DNA from: Marinospirillum minutulum DSM 6287
Lineage (GTDB): Bacteria > Pseudomonadota > Gammaproteobacteria > Pseudomonadales > Halomonadaceae
Assembly (NCBI RefSeq): GCF_000422325.1
Contig: NZ_AULO01000010.1
Location: forward strand, 62,001 to 126,000
Direction of reading: 5' to 3'
Length of the DNA: 64,000 bases
This document shows, piece after piece, positions 38,764 to 47,263 of this stretch (its first letter is position 1; every line of letters starts with the position of its first letter). Under the pieces are notes generated by a model, which searched no databases, had not been told where the DNA came from, and saw nothing but the letters and a program-made list of their open reading frames with translations. The translations under genes were made by a program, and so were the position numbers.

Positions 38764-38963
38764 TCAAGCCTCAGCCTTTTGAACTGATCTGCAAACAATG
38801 CGGCTGGAGCAAAACCTTTGCCCCGAGAAGCGATGTGTTCATGCCAGGACACGACTATGTAAGCAATTGCCCCAAGTGCGGGAATAGTGAGTTGGAACAT
38901 AAAGCAGCAGGGCCAGTGAAAGGCTTGCTGGCAGAGTTGCAGGCGCAGCTTAAACATCAATGA
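38760..38963 (+). CDS. Small zinc-ribbon protein
   Basis: 67 aa. Two CxxC-type knuckles (ICKQCGW and NCPKCGN) make a single zinc ribbon; a short C-terminal helix follows (GPVKGLLAELQAQLKHQ). ATGA overlap with the WYL gene shows co-translation. Its function is unknown; it may be a small adaptor or nucleic-acid binding partner of the regulator. Confidence 0.7.
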   Translation: MIKPQPFELICKQCGWSKTFAPRSDVFMPGHDYVSNCPKCGNSELEHKAAGPVKGLLAELQAQLKHQ

Positions 38964-39027
38964 ACACTGTTGACAACCATGTACGGGATACACGCTTCAC
39001 ATACAAATTACATTGAGAGAGTGAAAA

Positions 39028-41478
39028 ATGCACCAACTTAATATTGATACTTTACGAATGGAAGCCAAGCGCCAACTGGCACAATTGAAGAGCCTATTAG
39101 AAAAAGCACAACAAAAAGGATTGGTAGATGAACCCGCAGCTGATGACCACAATCGCGCAACCTTTGACACCCAATCAATAGCCAAAGTACTGGAAGTTCT
39201 GGATGGTGAGAGTTACAAGCTTGATCACCTAGACATGGTGCTGGCTGTAGTTGGCACCATGAAGGCGGGCAAGTCCACCAGCATCAATGCCATCGTCGGT
39301 GCAGAAGTACTTCCAAACCGTAATCGCCCAATGACTACGCTGCCCACACTAATTCGACATACACCAGGTGTACTGCAGCCTCGTTTGATTTTTGAAAAGA
39401 TACAGCCGCTCAATGAGCTGCTGGTTGCATTGTCTCAGGCCATCAAGTCGGCAAATCCAGAGGCTCTGACGGAACTGCAAAACGACAAAGATATGAAAGA
39501 ACTCTTGATACAAATTCGACAGCAGAACTTTTTTGAGTCACAGCATGAGGGTGCTGAAAATATTTTCCGATTCCTTAAAAGCCTCAACGACCTAGTTCGT
39601 CTGTGCTTTACATTGAAAGCCACGTTTCCTTTTGATGCTTATGCAACAGTAGAGGCCATGCCTGTAATTGAGGTTGAGTTTTCACACCTTAAGGATACGC
39701 CTGTTACACAGGGGCGACTGACATTACTGGATACCCCCGGCCCCAACGAAGCAGGACAGCAGCATTTGCGCCACATGCTCAAAGATCAGTTAAAAAAAGC
39801 ATCAGCAGTATTAGCTGTACTTGATTACACCCAACTCAAGTCTGATGCAGATGAACAGGTGCGTGAGAACCTGATGGAAATCTCCTATACGGCCAAGGAT
39901 AGGATGTATGCGCTTGTCAACAAATTTGATCAGAAAGACCGAAATGGGGATGATGAGCCGGCAGTGAAGAAGTACGTAGCGCAGACACTTATGAAAAATG
40001 TTATGGCTGAAAGCTCTGTATTTCCTGTTTCTTCCAAGCAAGGGTACCTGGCCAGTCGAGCACGAAATGAGCTTGAACGGAATGGTAAGCTACCGAACAA
40101 CGAGTGCTGGGTTGAGGATTTTGGTAAAGAAAGATTTGGAGGTATGTGGGTGGATTTTATTAATGATCCACAAATGGTTAAGGCTGGAGCAGACAAACTT
40201 TGGCAAGAGTCGGGCTTTTCTATTCCCTTAGAACAAGTTATTTTTGAAGCTCACCGTAATGCTGCTATGGAAGCATTACGTTCAGCTGCCTCTAAACTGG
40301 ACAACTTTGCCAAAGATACCGGTAACTTCTTTAAAGCCAATGTTGGCTCCCTAAAGAAAAGTGTTGCAGAGCTCCAGAAAAATATCGACCGACTCCAGCA
40401 AGATATTGAAAATATAGCCAAAATAGAAGCATCCACTGAAGATGCGCTCAAGGGTATATTGAAAGGCACCCAAAGAAAAATAGAGACTGCTGCTGCAGAA
40501 GTTCAAAAAGAAGTAACTGAAAAAATAGAGAGTTACTTCAAGGAAGGGAAAACTGCCGAGTCTGATAACCTTCAGAAAAAAGATCAAACCAAAGGTTCAT
40601 CGAACTCCAAAGAAAAAACAACTCCCATCAATGGTTTTTTTGGTGTTGCATTCGCTTCAATTCTAGGTAATAAGAGAGAAGAGAAAGACCCTACACTTGA
40701 CTTCGATCCAAGCAGTCCGATTATCAAACTTGATGATCGGGCCGAAGCTCAAGACTTCATTAAGCGCATTGAAAGCTCCATCAAAACCCTCATGGATAAG
40801 GCGGAAAGTGATTGCAACTCCTGTATTCAATCTGGAATAGATAATTTTTCAAGTGAGTTCGAAGGTCATCGCATTGATGCACTTGAGAAAATAAAAGAAT
40901 CAATAAAGCGAAATCTAGATGATTTCGATATTATGGTTAATCTGCCGAATACTGAGAACATAAAAATCGACTCTCCTGTTTCCAGCCTAATGAAAAATGC
41001 CATCATGGAAAAAACAAGAACTGTAACTAAACACAGGAGGCAGGATGGGTTATGGGGGACTATTTGTAGGGTGTTTGATACAGATCACTGGGGGTGGGAG
41101 TCTTACCAGGATAGTGAAAACTATTTTGAGATAGATATTATACAAATAGACAAGTCAACAAGGCTGGCTATTGATGCAGTTTTTGAGTCCGCTAATGATA
41201 TCTTAAATAAGGATATTTATCCTCAACTGCAAAATGGAGTGGAAGATTTTTTTTGTGCGTTTAGGAAGAGGGTAGAAAATATCCGTGGTGATCTTATTGC
41301 TGGTGTCCAAAAGCATAGCTTAGATCATGCAAGAAAAGCAGATATATTAGCAGTATCATCAGAAATGGCAATTGAAGCAGCTGCCTTGGAAAAGGACTGC
41401 ATAACTTTAAATGACTCCGCTGAAACACTGCGCTATAAAGAAAGCCCATCCTCAACAAGGATTGAGGTGCAGGTATGA
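39028..41478 (+). CDS. Dynamin-like GTPase (CrfC/RdcA type)
   Basis: 816 aa large GTPase. G1 VVGTMKAGKSTSINAIVG (GKST 81-84), G2 PMTTLPT (102-108), G3 LLDTPGPNEAG (DTPG 235-238), G4 VNKFDQKD (NKFD 298-301). A long helical stalk with predicted coiled coil follows (about 415-490), then a charged linker and a second helical region. Most like E. coli YjdA (CrfC, also called RdcA), whose partner YjcZ/RdcB is encoded next to it, as here. Such proteins polymerise on membranes or on a partner. It overlaps the next gene by 4 bp. A role in phage defence is inferred from the regulator, patatin and island context. Confidence 0.85.
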   Translation: MHQLNIDTLRMEAKRQLAQLKSLLEKAQQKGLVDEPAADDHNRATFDTQSIAKVLEVLDGESYKLDHLDMVLAVVGTMKAGKSTSINAIVGAEVLPNRNRPMTTLPTLIRHTPGVLQPRLIFEKIQPLNELLVALSQAIKSANPEALTELQNDKDMKELLIQIRQQNFFESQHEGAENIFRFLKSLNDLVRLCFTLKATFPFDAYATVEAMPVIEVEFSHLKDTPVTQGRLTLLDTPGPNEAGQQHLRHMLKDQLKKASAVLAVLDYTQLKSDADEQVRENLMEISYTAKDRMYALVNKFDQKDRNGDDEPAVKKYVAQTLMKNVMAESSVFPVSSKQGYLASRARNELERNGKLPNNECWVEDFGKERFGGMWVDFINDPQMVKAGADKLWQESGFSIPLEQVIFEAHRNAAMEALRSAASKLDNFAKDTGNFFKANVGSLKKSVAELQKNIDRLQQDIENIAKIEASTEDALKGILKGTQRKIETAAAEVQKEVTEKIESYFKEGKTAESDNLQKKDQTKGSSNSKEKTTPINGFFGVAFASILGNKREEKDPTLDFDPSSPIIKLDDRAEAQDFIKRIESSIKTLMDKAESDCNSCIQSGIDNFSSEFEGHRIDALEKIKESIKRNLDDFDIMVNLPNTENIKIDSPVSSLMKNAIMEKTRTVTKHRRQDGLWGTICRVFDTDHWGWESYQDSENYFEIDIIQIDKSTRLAIDAVFESANDILNKDIYPQLQNGVEDFFCAFRKRVENIRGDLIAGVQKHSLDHARKADILAVSSEMAIEAAALEKDCITLNDSAETLRYKESPSSTRIEVQV

Positions 41479-42404
41479 GTAATGATCTTGCACCCATCAC
41501 GCCAAACTCAACTCTTTGCCAAACACTAAGCTGCTTGCAGGAAAAGTTTGTGGTGGATTTTGCCAATGGTATAGATGTTACGCGCGATCATATACGTGTG
41601 CAGCGTCAACGCACAGGTTTTTTTGCACGAATGTATGATGGCTTTACAGGTAAAGGTGCTCGCAGGCAGACCGAAATTAATGCCAGCTTAGTTGATGGTG
41701 TAGAAGCATCATTGAAGTGGCTAACTGAGCTTACTGAATCCATGGCACAAAGTAATCTGGCAATCACACAGGTCAACGATCGCGTGTCAATCTTGAGTGG
41801 AAGCATGGTCGAGCTAAGCCATTACAGTATCGACACACGAGAACAGCTGCAAGAAATGGCTTACCGATTGGATAAACGAATGCATGATATGGCACAAGAA
41901 ATTTCACGCATCGACTTCATTCAAAAAGCAAAACTAAATATAGATATTACATTCAGTAAGTGGGAAGCAGGTCATTTTTCTGTATTATCGCCTGCAGGTC
42001 GCTGCTATGCTGCCATGGAAGAACTGCACTGGGGGTCTTTAGGTGATTATTGTCGCTGCTTAGATAATCCAGCGCACCAGCGCAGAGAGTTCTTGCAGTT
42101 GGTGATTGATCGTTCCACAAAACAGCTGGCAGTGGATGCTGCTGTCGAATTACAAACACCAGCGGAAATGGCAACTGTCTGGCTGGCTGCCCCATCTATC
42201 TCACGCAGTAGTAATGGTATTGACATGCCGCAAGCCTTGTCTTGGCTAGCTGATCAAATGACCATTGATAGTACACCCTTTATATATAGCGCAGCACATA
42301 TAACTAAAAATTTACCAAGCAAGGTGCCTTTAATAGCACAAGCTAGGCGTATTGCAGAAGCAATGACACATGAAGTCTTCCCATTGGAGACACTTGATGC
42401 CTGA
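41475..42404 (+). CDS. RdcB/YjcZ-like partner of the dynamin-like GTPase
   Basis: 309 aa, no signal peptide or membrane segment. The N-terminal ~60 residues contain [31 protein letters not shown] is not quoted in full here: the useful marks are [19 protein letters not shown] and a helical segment [21 protein letters not shown] that could form a coiled coil. I assign it to the YjcZ (diguanylate cyclase regulator RdcB) family from its position behind a CrfC/RdcA-like GTPase and its overall pattern; no catalytic motif is seen. 4-bp overlap upstream and 8-bp overlap downstream tie it to the GTPase and phospholipase. Confidence 0.65.
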   Translation: MSNDLAPITPNSTLCQTLSCLQEKFVVDFANGIDVTRDHIRVQRQRTGFFARMYDGFTGKGARRQTEINASLVDGVEASLKWLTELTESMAQSNLAITQVNDRVSILSGSMVELSHYSIDTREQLQEMAYRLDKRMHDMAQEISRIDFIQKAKLNIDITFSKWEAGHFSVLSPAGRCYAAMEELHWGSLGDYCRCLDNPAHQRREFLQLVIDRSTKQLAVDAAVELQTPAEMATVWLAAPSISRSSNGIDMPQALSWLADQMTIDSTPFIYSAAHITKNLPSKVPLIAQARRIAEAMTHEVFPLETLDA

Positions 42405-43497
42405 CACTACAGTTTTTTCTGAATCCCCTTCTACAGGCCTTGTACTCTCCGGCGGTGGGGCAAAAGGTGCTTACCAAGTGGGCGTGCTAAGGGCATTAAC
42501 CGAACTAGATATTCGTGTAGATATGGTAGCTGGTGCAAGCATTGGTGCATTAAATGGTGCCGTATTAGCCTGTGCACCCTCGCTGCCTGTAGGGGTACAG
42601 CGTCTTGAAGAGTTATGGATTAGATTATCAAAGGAGTCGCCACTTCAAACTAACACACCGCAATACTTTAAGCTGTTGGCAGCAGCAGGACTGACTCTGG
42701 GCACACCCCTTTTATCCAAACTATTAATGACTTTGGGTGCAACAAGTAGTGACTCATTACTATCTGATCAACCTTTGAAGCGACTAATTGATGAATACTT
42801 GGATATTGAAGGTCTGATGCGTGGTCTTCCACTGTATGTCTCTGTTTATGAAACCCTAGGTGGTATGACTGATATACTACGCTGTGTTTTAGCTGACACT
42901 GGATTGGTCGATACGCCGCCCTCGGACTTTATGCATGTGCAAGCATTACCAGACGACGAGCGCAAAGATGCTTTGCTTGCATCTGCTGCTCTACCGTTAT
43001 TGTACCAAGCACGCCAGATAGGTGGAAAAAAATATACAGATGGCGGGCAAGGCGGATGGCAAACCTCGCAAGGGAATACACCGATAACGCCTTTAGTCAA
43101 AGCTGGCTGCCAACAAGTTATCGTGACGCACCTGAGTGATGGATCGCTATGGAGCCGCCATAATTTTCCAGATACAACAATCCTCGAGATACGTCCTCAA
43201 TCTAACATTACTCAAGGTAGCGAATTAAAAGCATTACTTGGCTTCGATGGAGCAAGCATAACCAGACTGATGGAACAAGGCTATCATGATACACTTCACT
43301 GCATATGTCGCGTTACAAAAGCATCTAACTCACGCAAAGCTCTCCAACATTCGCAGCTTCTTCTCGATAGCAGCTTAAAGCGAGGCATTAATCAGGATGC
43401 TGATCTGCTCAATGCAATGGAAAAAATACGACTCAGTAATCAGAACAGTCCGAATAAATTTATAGCTGCATCTGAGATCAGCACTAATGAAAAGTAG
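42397..43497 (+). CDS. Patatin-like phospholipase
   Basis: 366 aa lipid acyl hydrolase. It has the oxyanion hole [12 protein letters not shown] (GGGAKG 19-24), nucleophile elbow GASIG (Ser48) and the catalytic-dyad Asp in DGGQGG (D215), all intact. The start at ATG 42397 is chosen for GGAG 7 bases upstream; an earlier ATG 27 bases upstream lacks such a site. 8-bp overlap with the RdcB-like gene. Patatins act as cell-killing membrane effectors in CBASS (CapV) and similar systems, so a GTPase-controlled phospholipase effector is a reasonable inference. Confidence 0.88.
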   Translation: MPDTTVFSESPSTGLVLSGGGAKGAYQVGVLRALTELDIRVDMVAGASIGALNGAVLACAPSLPVGVQRLEELWIRLSKESPLQTNTPQYFKLLAAAGLTLGTPLLSKLLMTLGATSSDSLLSDQPLKRLIDEYLDIEGLMRGLPLYVSVYETLGGMTDILRCVLADTGLVDTPPSDFMHVQALPDDERKDALLASAALPLLYQARQIGGKKYTDGGQGGWQTSQGNTPITPLVKAGCQQVIVTHLSDGSLWSRHNFPDTTILEIRPQSNITQGSELKALLGFDGASITRLMEQGYHDTLHCICRVTKASNSRKALQHSQLLLDSSLKRGINQDADLLNAMEKIRLSNQNSPNKFIAASEISTNEK

Positions 43498-43506
43498 ACC
43501 TCATGT

Positions 43507-43575
43507 GACAAAACTCACCAACCACAAGCATGGGTGGAAGTAATCAAAAAGACCCTGGAAGTTACAGCAGAATAA
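43507..43575 (+). pseudogene. Remnant of a second WYL regulator 3' end
   Basis: In frame 43507-43575 reads DKTHQPQAWVEVIKKTLEV-TAE-stop, a diverged copy of the last residues of the WYL gene at 37735-38763 (DKIHLHQPQAWVEEIKQTL...). It directly follows the patatin gene. Thus the GTPase-RdcB-patatin block is bracketed by two versions of the same gene end, as left by recombination between related defence loci. Confidence 0.7.
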
Positions 43576-43653
43576 CTTTACTAAACATATACGCCTGCTT
43601 AATCCATCGAATATACGCAGAGCGTGGGGCAGCTACCATCGGTTTGATGAAAT

Positions 43654-43827
43654 GATGGATACCGTCATTGCCAGACTGCAATCCAGTAGCTTCATCGAGC
43701 AAAAAAATCAATCCAATGATCCCGTAGTCCAACGTCTGGAGCGTCTGCAAAGCTTGTTCGATAAAGGATTGGTAAGTGAAGCTGAGTTTGAGATGAAACG
43801 AAGCCAGCTGCTGAATGAAATCTAAAA
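43654..43827 (+). pseudogene. SHOCT-domain fragment
   Basis: A 57-codon frame ends in VVQRLERLQSLFDKGLVSEAEFEMKRSQLLNEI, a clear SHOCT domain (short C-terminal oligomerisation helix pair). The frame opens only at 43603 and lacks a ribosome-binding site, and nothing upstream codes for the body of a protein, so it is probably the tail of a lost gene (SHOCT domains sit at the C-terminus of larger proteins). Confidence 0.6.
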
Positions 43828-43910
43828 ACTCGATAAATCAGTAAAGCGACTCAACCTGACGCTTGCATGGTGATAATCAGATCTACAACATGCAAAAAAG
43901 GAGTATCACC

Positions 43911-44213
43911 ATGAGTCAATTTTCTTCCTGTACCCTGGCTACACTGTTTGGCGCTGCTGTTGGCGCTGGCGTGACTTACATGCTGTTAAAAGACAAGGAT
44001 GAACTCGCAGAGCATTTTGATGAAGGAATGCAGATCATCGACAAGGTTGCTGAGGACTTGGAAGAACGAGTCACAGAGTTTTTTGATTCTGTCGAAAAGT
44101 CCTTTTCATCTGAAACAGATAGCAAGGACGTAACTGACACAAAACAATCTGACGACAGCACAAGCACTGTGGAGGTTAGTGATACCGGCGCTGATCCTAA
44201 ACCAGCCGTGTGA
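43911..44213 (+). CDS. YtxH-like small membrane-anchored protein
   Basis: 100 aa from the ATG at 43911 (GGAG 7 bases upstream). An N-terminal membrane segment (LATLFGAAVGAGVTYMLL) is followed by a highly charged amphipathic region (KDKDELAEHFDEGMQIIDKVAEDLEERV, positions ~27-54) and a Ser/Asp-rich tail. The layout is that of YtxH-type stress proteins with a glycine-zipper-like helix. Function unknown. Confidence 0.6.
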   Translation: MSQFSSCTLATLFGAAVGAGVTYMLLKDKDELAEHFDEGMQIIDKVAEDLEERVTEFFDSVEKSFSSETDSKDVTDTKQSDDSTSTVEVSDTGADPKPAV

Positions 44214-44285
44214 TGCTTTTATTACAGGGTATAAACAAAAACGGAAAGACATTTTTCACAAATATTGCTTAATGGAGAAGGTTCA

Positions 44286-44747
44286 ATGAAAAGTTTTTTC
44301 AGAATTAATTTCGGGGTTCTGTTATTTTCGTGTGTATTTTTTTTGGTCGGATGCAGTAGTGGAGCGCCAAGCGGTACAGACTCGGACGTAAAGGAACTTG
44401 TCTTACAAATCGCTAAGGATGAAATACGTGATCAGATTGCACCTTTGATGTATCAGAAGGTAACAAATGTTCCGGTCGGTATGCTGGGAATGAAAATAAC
44501 TTACGACACTTTAGTGCAGGAAAAAGATAAAGAAAAGGTGCCAGAAGTTTTAAAGGCAATAGATGCTGCAATGGGGGAGATGGCTATCTCCCTGGAAAAT
44601 ATTCGACCTGAGTCCGTTAATGACGAGCTAAAGAAATCAGAGAGTTCGGCCGATCTGGTGGTTAATGGGGAAAAGAATCCAATATCTTATACAGCACAAT
44701 TTAACTCTGATGGTGATCTTTATGTGGAAGTTTATGGGCTTAGGTGA
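44286..44747 (+). CDS. Predicted lipoprotein of unknown function
   Basis: 153 aa from the ATG at 44286 (AATGGAGAAGG upstream). Signal MKSFFRINFGVLLFSCVFFLVGC with lipobox LVGC (Cys23) and Ser at +2, predicting an outer-membrane lipoprotein. The mature part is soluble and charged, with ELVLQIAKDEIRDQIAPLMY and a C-terminal YTAQFNSDGDLYVEVYG strand pair. I do not recognise the family. Confidence 0.65.
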   Translation: MKSFFRINFGVLLFSCVFFLVGCSSGAPSGTDSDVKELVLQIAKDEIRDQIAPLMYQKVTNVPVGMLGMKITYDTLVQEKDKEKVPEVLKAIDAAMGEMAISLENIRPESVNDELKKSESSADLVVNGEKNPISYTAQFNSDGDLYVEVYGLR

Positions 44748-44799
44748 TATCCAGAACGCTATCAATGAACAATCTTAACAAGTTAATTGGATGAACTAT

Positions 44800-44838
44800 A
44801 TGAAGGTGGTCTGAGCTGACAGCTCAGACCACCTTCAT
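44800..44838. repeat. Perfect 19-bp inverted repeat with one-base centre
   Basis: TGAAGGTGGTCTGAGCTG (44801-44818), A, then its exact complement (44820-44837), with one more A-T pair outside. It lies between the lipoprotein and YkvA-like genes. The downstream bases CATTAAATC are only weakly terminator-like; it may be a terminator for both strands or a recombination/replication signal. Confidence 0.75.
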
Positions 44839-44897
44839 TAAATCCAGTTGTTGTAAACTGTACAATTAACTTATGCAGCCAACACGATTGAGGGTTA

Positions 44898-45239
44898 ATG
44901 ATGTCAGAAGATAAATTCAGCTCGGCTTATTCAGATAGCAGTTTTTGGGAGAAGGTTAAGGGTTATGCAAAGGTGGCTGGCGAGGGTGTTTTGGAGCCAG
45001 CATTAAAAATGTATTACGCCGCCTTGGATGCAAATACACCAGCTTGGGCTAAAGCAACAATAATTGGTGCTTTAGGCTACTTTATTTCACCAGTCGATGC
45101 CATTCCTGATATTGTTCCAGTGGTCGGCTATTCTGATGATCTTGGCGTTTTGGCAGCCGCACTTGCCGCAACAGCCGCGCATATTAAAGATGAGCATGTA
45201 AAAAAAGCAAAAGAAACATTGGCGCAGTGGTTTTCGTAA
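44898..45239 (+). CDS. YkvA-like DUF1232 protein
   Basis: 113 aa. The DUF1232 core is obvious: PAWAKATIIGALGYFISPVDAIPDIVPVVGYSDDLGVLAAAL (positions ~52-93; key residues PVDAIPD and DD). These are small membrane-associated proteins of unknown function that are common in accessory regions. MSEDKFSSAYSD is one codon inside the first ATG; GAGGG precedes both. Confidence 0.8.
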   Translation: MMSEDKFSSAYSDSSFWEKVKGYAKVAGEGVLEPALKMYYAALDANTPAWAKATIIGALGYFISPVDAIPDIVPVVGYSDDLGVLAAALAATAAHIKDEHVKKAKETLAQWFS

Positions 45240-45309
45240 ACGATTACTGCAGAACCTTTTTTCGGCACAGCGTTACAATTAATTTATTGGAACAGGATCA
45301 AGGATTACA

Positions 45310-45539
45310 ATGGATATTAAATTTTTAAACCCACTTGCAAAGCCAGCCTCAGACTTGCTGATTGAAGGTATGAAACAGTTAGGTCGGGTACAAGGTGTCG
45401 TTCATGATGCATTTGAAGCAGAAGTGGCGGGTGAAAAAGGCTTCATCGTTTGGGACAGCATCATCATGAATGAAGTTTATTTCATGCCTAACGATAACAA
45501 ATTGACGATTCAATCTTTCTTGATAACCATGGCTTGTAC
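45310..45539 (+). pseudogene. Unknown gene cut off by the IS3 element
   Basis: 76 codons from MDIKFLNPLAKPASDLLIEG (AGGATCAAGGA upstream) up to the IS3 left end at 45540. The open frame runs ten codons into the IS (QAQVDTFN) before a stop. No continuation exists on the other side of the IS, so the 3' part was deleted. The product is not recognised. Confidence 0.65.
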
Positions 45540-45542
45540 TGG

Positions 45543-46268
45543 TCAAGCCCAAGTGGACACTTTTAATTGATAATTTTCATACTCAACTGGGGTCATGTCA
45601 CCATTAGATGTATGAAGCCTTTTTAGGTTGTAATATTTCATATATGCACCAACATCGGCTGCCATAGATTCGTAAGTTGGGTGTTGAGCTTTGAGTATCC
45701 AGTCGTGTTTTAAGCTACCAAAAAAGCGTTCAACAACGGCATTGTCCCAACAAGCACCAACATCACCCATCGACTGCAAAACAAGGTTGCTTGTCATGCG
45801 TTTGTTAATAGACCAGCCGATGATTCGGCGAGAATACAAGTCCATAACAACGCTTAAATACATCCAACCTTGCCCAGTTCTTAAATAGGAAATATCGCCT
45901 GCCCATACTTGATTAGGTTGAGCTGGATTAAAGTCCATATTAATCAGGTTAGGTGCCGCTAAATGGCGCTCGTCACGCTTGGTCGTTACCTTGTAAGCCA
46001 CGCGCTGGCGTACCACCAAACCTAGCTTACGCATGATTGTGCGTGTTTTATAACGGCCTATAAAATAACCTTGTTTACGCAAAGCTTTCATCAACTCACG
46101 GCTTCCTAAGCTGTAACGACTTTCTTTAAATAGTCGCTTAGCTTCACGGTATAACATCAGCGTATCTTTAGTAATAAGCTGTGCTGGGCGCTTTTCCCAA
46201 GCATAATAGCCTGAACGACTTAAGCCTAAAGCTTTGCAACACAGACTTACTGAGTAGCCTTCTTGCAC
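45543..46268 (-). pseudogene. IS3 OrfB transposase with internal deletion
   Basis: 241 codons. Integrase core with the first Asp in VWAGDISYL (D125) and the Glu in NAVVERFFGSLK (E180), but the segment between NLVLQ and SMGDVGACWDN (at ~residue 165, near base 45773) lacks the ~30-40 residues that normally carry the second catalytic Asp in HSDRGSQY. The reading frame is kept. Without this Asp the DDE triad is incomplete, so the enzyme must be inactive. Confidence 0.8.
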
Positions 46269-46291
46269 CTTGGAATGAACAAACTTAAAAC

Positions 46292-46582
46292 TTATTTCAT
46301 TTCCCTGGCGAAGAAGGCCGATGCCTTTTTTAAGATGTCTTTCTCAATCTTTAAACGCTTATTTTCAGCACGGAGCTTTATCAGTTCGGTACGTTCGTTG
46401 TCGTTCAGCAGGGTGCCTTTAACTTGCTCTTCTTGTTGATTCTTCCAATTATAAATCTGGTTGGGGTTTACCCCGACCGCTTCAGCTGCTTCACTAACGC
46501 TGTAACCCTGATCATTGACTAGAGATACCGCTTCTTCTTTGAACTCTTTAGAGTAGGTTTTATATTTACGTTTCTGATTCAT
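46292..46582 (-). CDS. IS3-family OrfA (helix-turn-helix protein)
   Basis: 96 aa. MNQKRKYKTYSKEFKEEAVSLV, GYSVSEAAEAVGVNPNQIYNW helix-turn-helix, and a leucine-zipper end LRAENKRLKIEKDILKKASAFFAREMK: a complete OrfA. In IS150-type elements a -1 frameshift near its end makes the OrfAB transposase; a run of A/G suitable for slippage is present at the KKASAFF segment. Confidence 0.9.
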   Translation of the reverse strand: MNQKRKYKTYSKEFKEEAVSLVNDQGYSVSEAAEAVGVNPNQIYNWKNQQEEQVKGTLLNDNERTELIKLRAENKRLKIEKDILKKASAFFAREMK

Positions 46583-46702
46583 CGTTCACCTCAAGCTAGA
46601 CTGGGTCTATTGTCTCTCATTGAAGTGTCTATTTGAATTAGACCAGAACAAGTAGCCATGTTGATGAGTTTTAAAATTAATTTTATTAAAGGTGAGTAAA
46701 GC

Positions 46703-47263
46703 ATGAGAAATATTTTTATTACGATAGAGGGTGTTGACGGTGTTGGGAAGACTGCAACTGTAAAATCTCTTGCTGAATTAATGGGTGCTACTGTAATTCA
46801 GACGCCATCGATTAAGTTTTTAAATGAAAGGGCTGTTTTGGAAAGTGAGTGCATTAAAAGGGATAAGTTTTTATTTTATTCTAATGCAATAATTGATCAG
46901 CAGAGCGAGATAGACAATCTTCTTAATAGTGGTATTGTTGTATGTGATAGATATATTCACTCTACGTTTGCTTATCAGTCAGATGATTTTAGTGACAAGT
47001 CTTCACAGATAAATACTTTTTTTGAAAAGATAAGGCGTCCGGATTATTCTTTCTTGTTGACTGCTGAAAAAAAAGAAAGATTGAATAGGATAAAAAGCAG
47101 AGAGATGCAGGCGGGCTTTGTCAATGATATGGATTATCGCTTTGATGTTATAGATGATGCGGAAGTGAGATACTTGAGTATGAGTGATTTAATACATGTT
47201 GATACAAGTGGCAAGAGTATTGATGAGGTGTGTAGCTTTATTTTAAAAAGGATTGACTTATGA
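46703..47263 (+). CDS. Thymidylate kinase-like nucleotide kinase
   Basis: 186 aa. P-loop EGVDGVGKTATVKSLAELMG (~8-27), DRYIHSTFAYQ (the DRY/H motif of dTMP kinases at ~81-91) and a lid-like arginine region RLNRIKSREMQ. It is shorter and very diverged from housekeeping Tmk (~205-210 aa), and is AT-rich with AGA/ATA codons unlike the core genes. It is the first gene of a three-gene overlapping set with a radical SAM protein. In animals a nucleotide kinase (CMPK2) sits beside viperin, and some prokaryotic viperin loci also have kinases. Substrate unknown. Confidence 0.8.
   Translation: MRNIFITIEGVDGVGKTATVKSLAELMGATVIQTPSIKFLNERAVLESECIKRDKFLFYSNAIIDQQSEIDNLLNSGIVVCDRYIHSTFAYQSDDFSDKSSQINTFFEKIRRPDYSFLLTAEKKERLNRIKSREMQAGFVNDMDYRFDVIDDAEVRYLSMSDLIHVDTSGKSIDEVCSFILKRIDL

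Larger units (their letters stand above)
45540..46645 (-). mobile_element. IS3-family (IS150-like) element, defective
   Basis: 1106 bp with related ends: TGGTCAAGCCCAAGTGGACA on the left (45540) and TGGTCTAATTCAAATAGACA read inwards from 46645, agreeing at 14 of 20 positions and both continuing CTT. It encodes OrfA and OrfB on the minus strand. No target duplication is seen (TAC left, GAA right), fitting a deletion adjacent to the element. Confidence 0.85.

Noticed and set aside
38760-38963. The zinc-ribbon ORF as a frame shadow of the WYL region
   Set aside because: It has two CxxC pairs, an ATGA overlap with the regulator stop and no competing frame, so it was kept as a gene.
46661-46689. 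TTGATG-17-TATTAA as a promoter for the kinase/radical SAM module
   Set aside because: Transcription would start at about 46696, cutting off the ribosome-binding site at 46688-46696 before the ATG at 46703; the AT-rich sequence makes chance matches likely.
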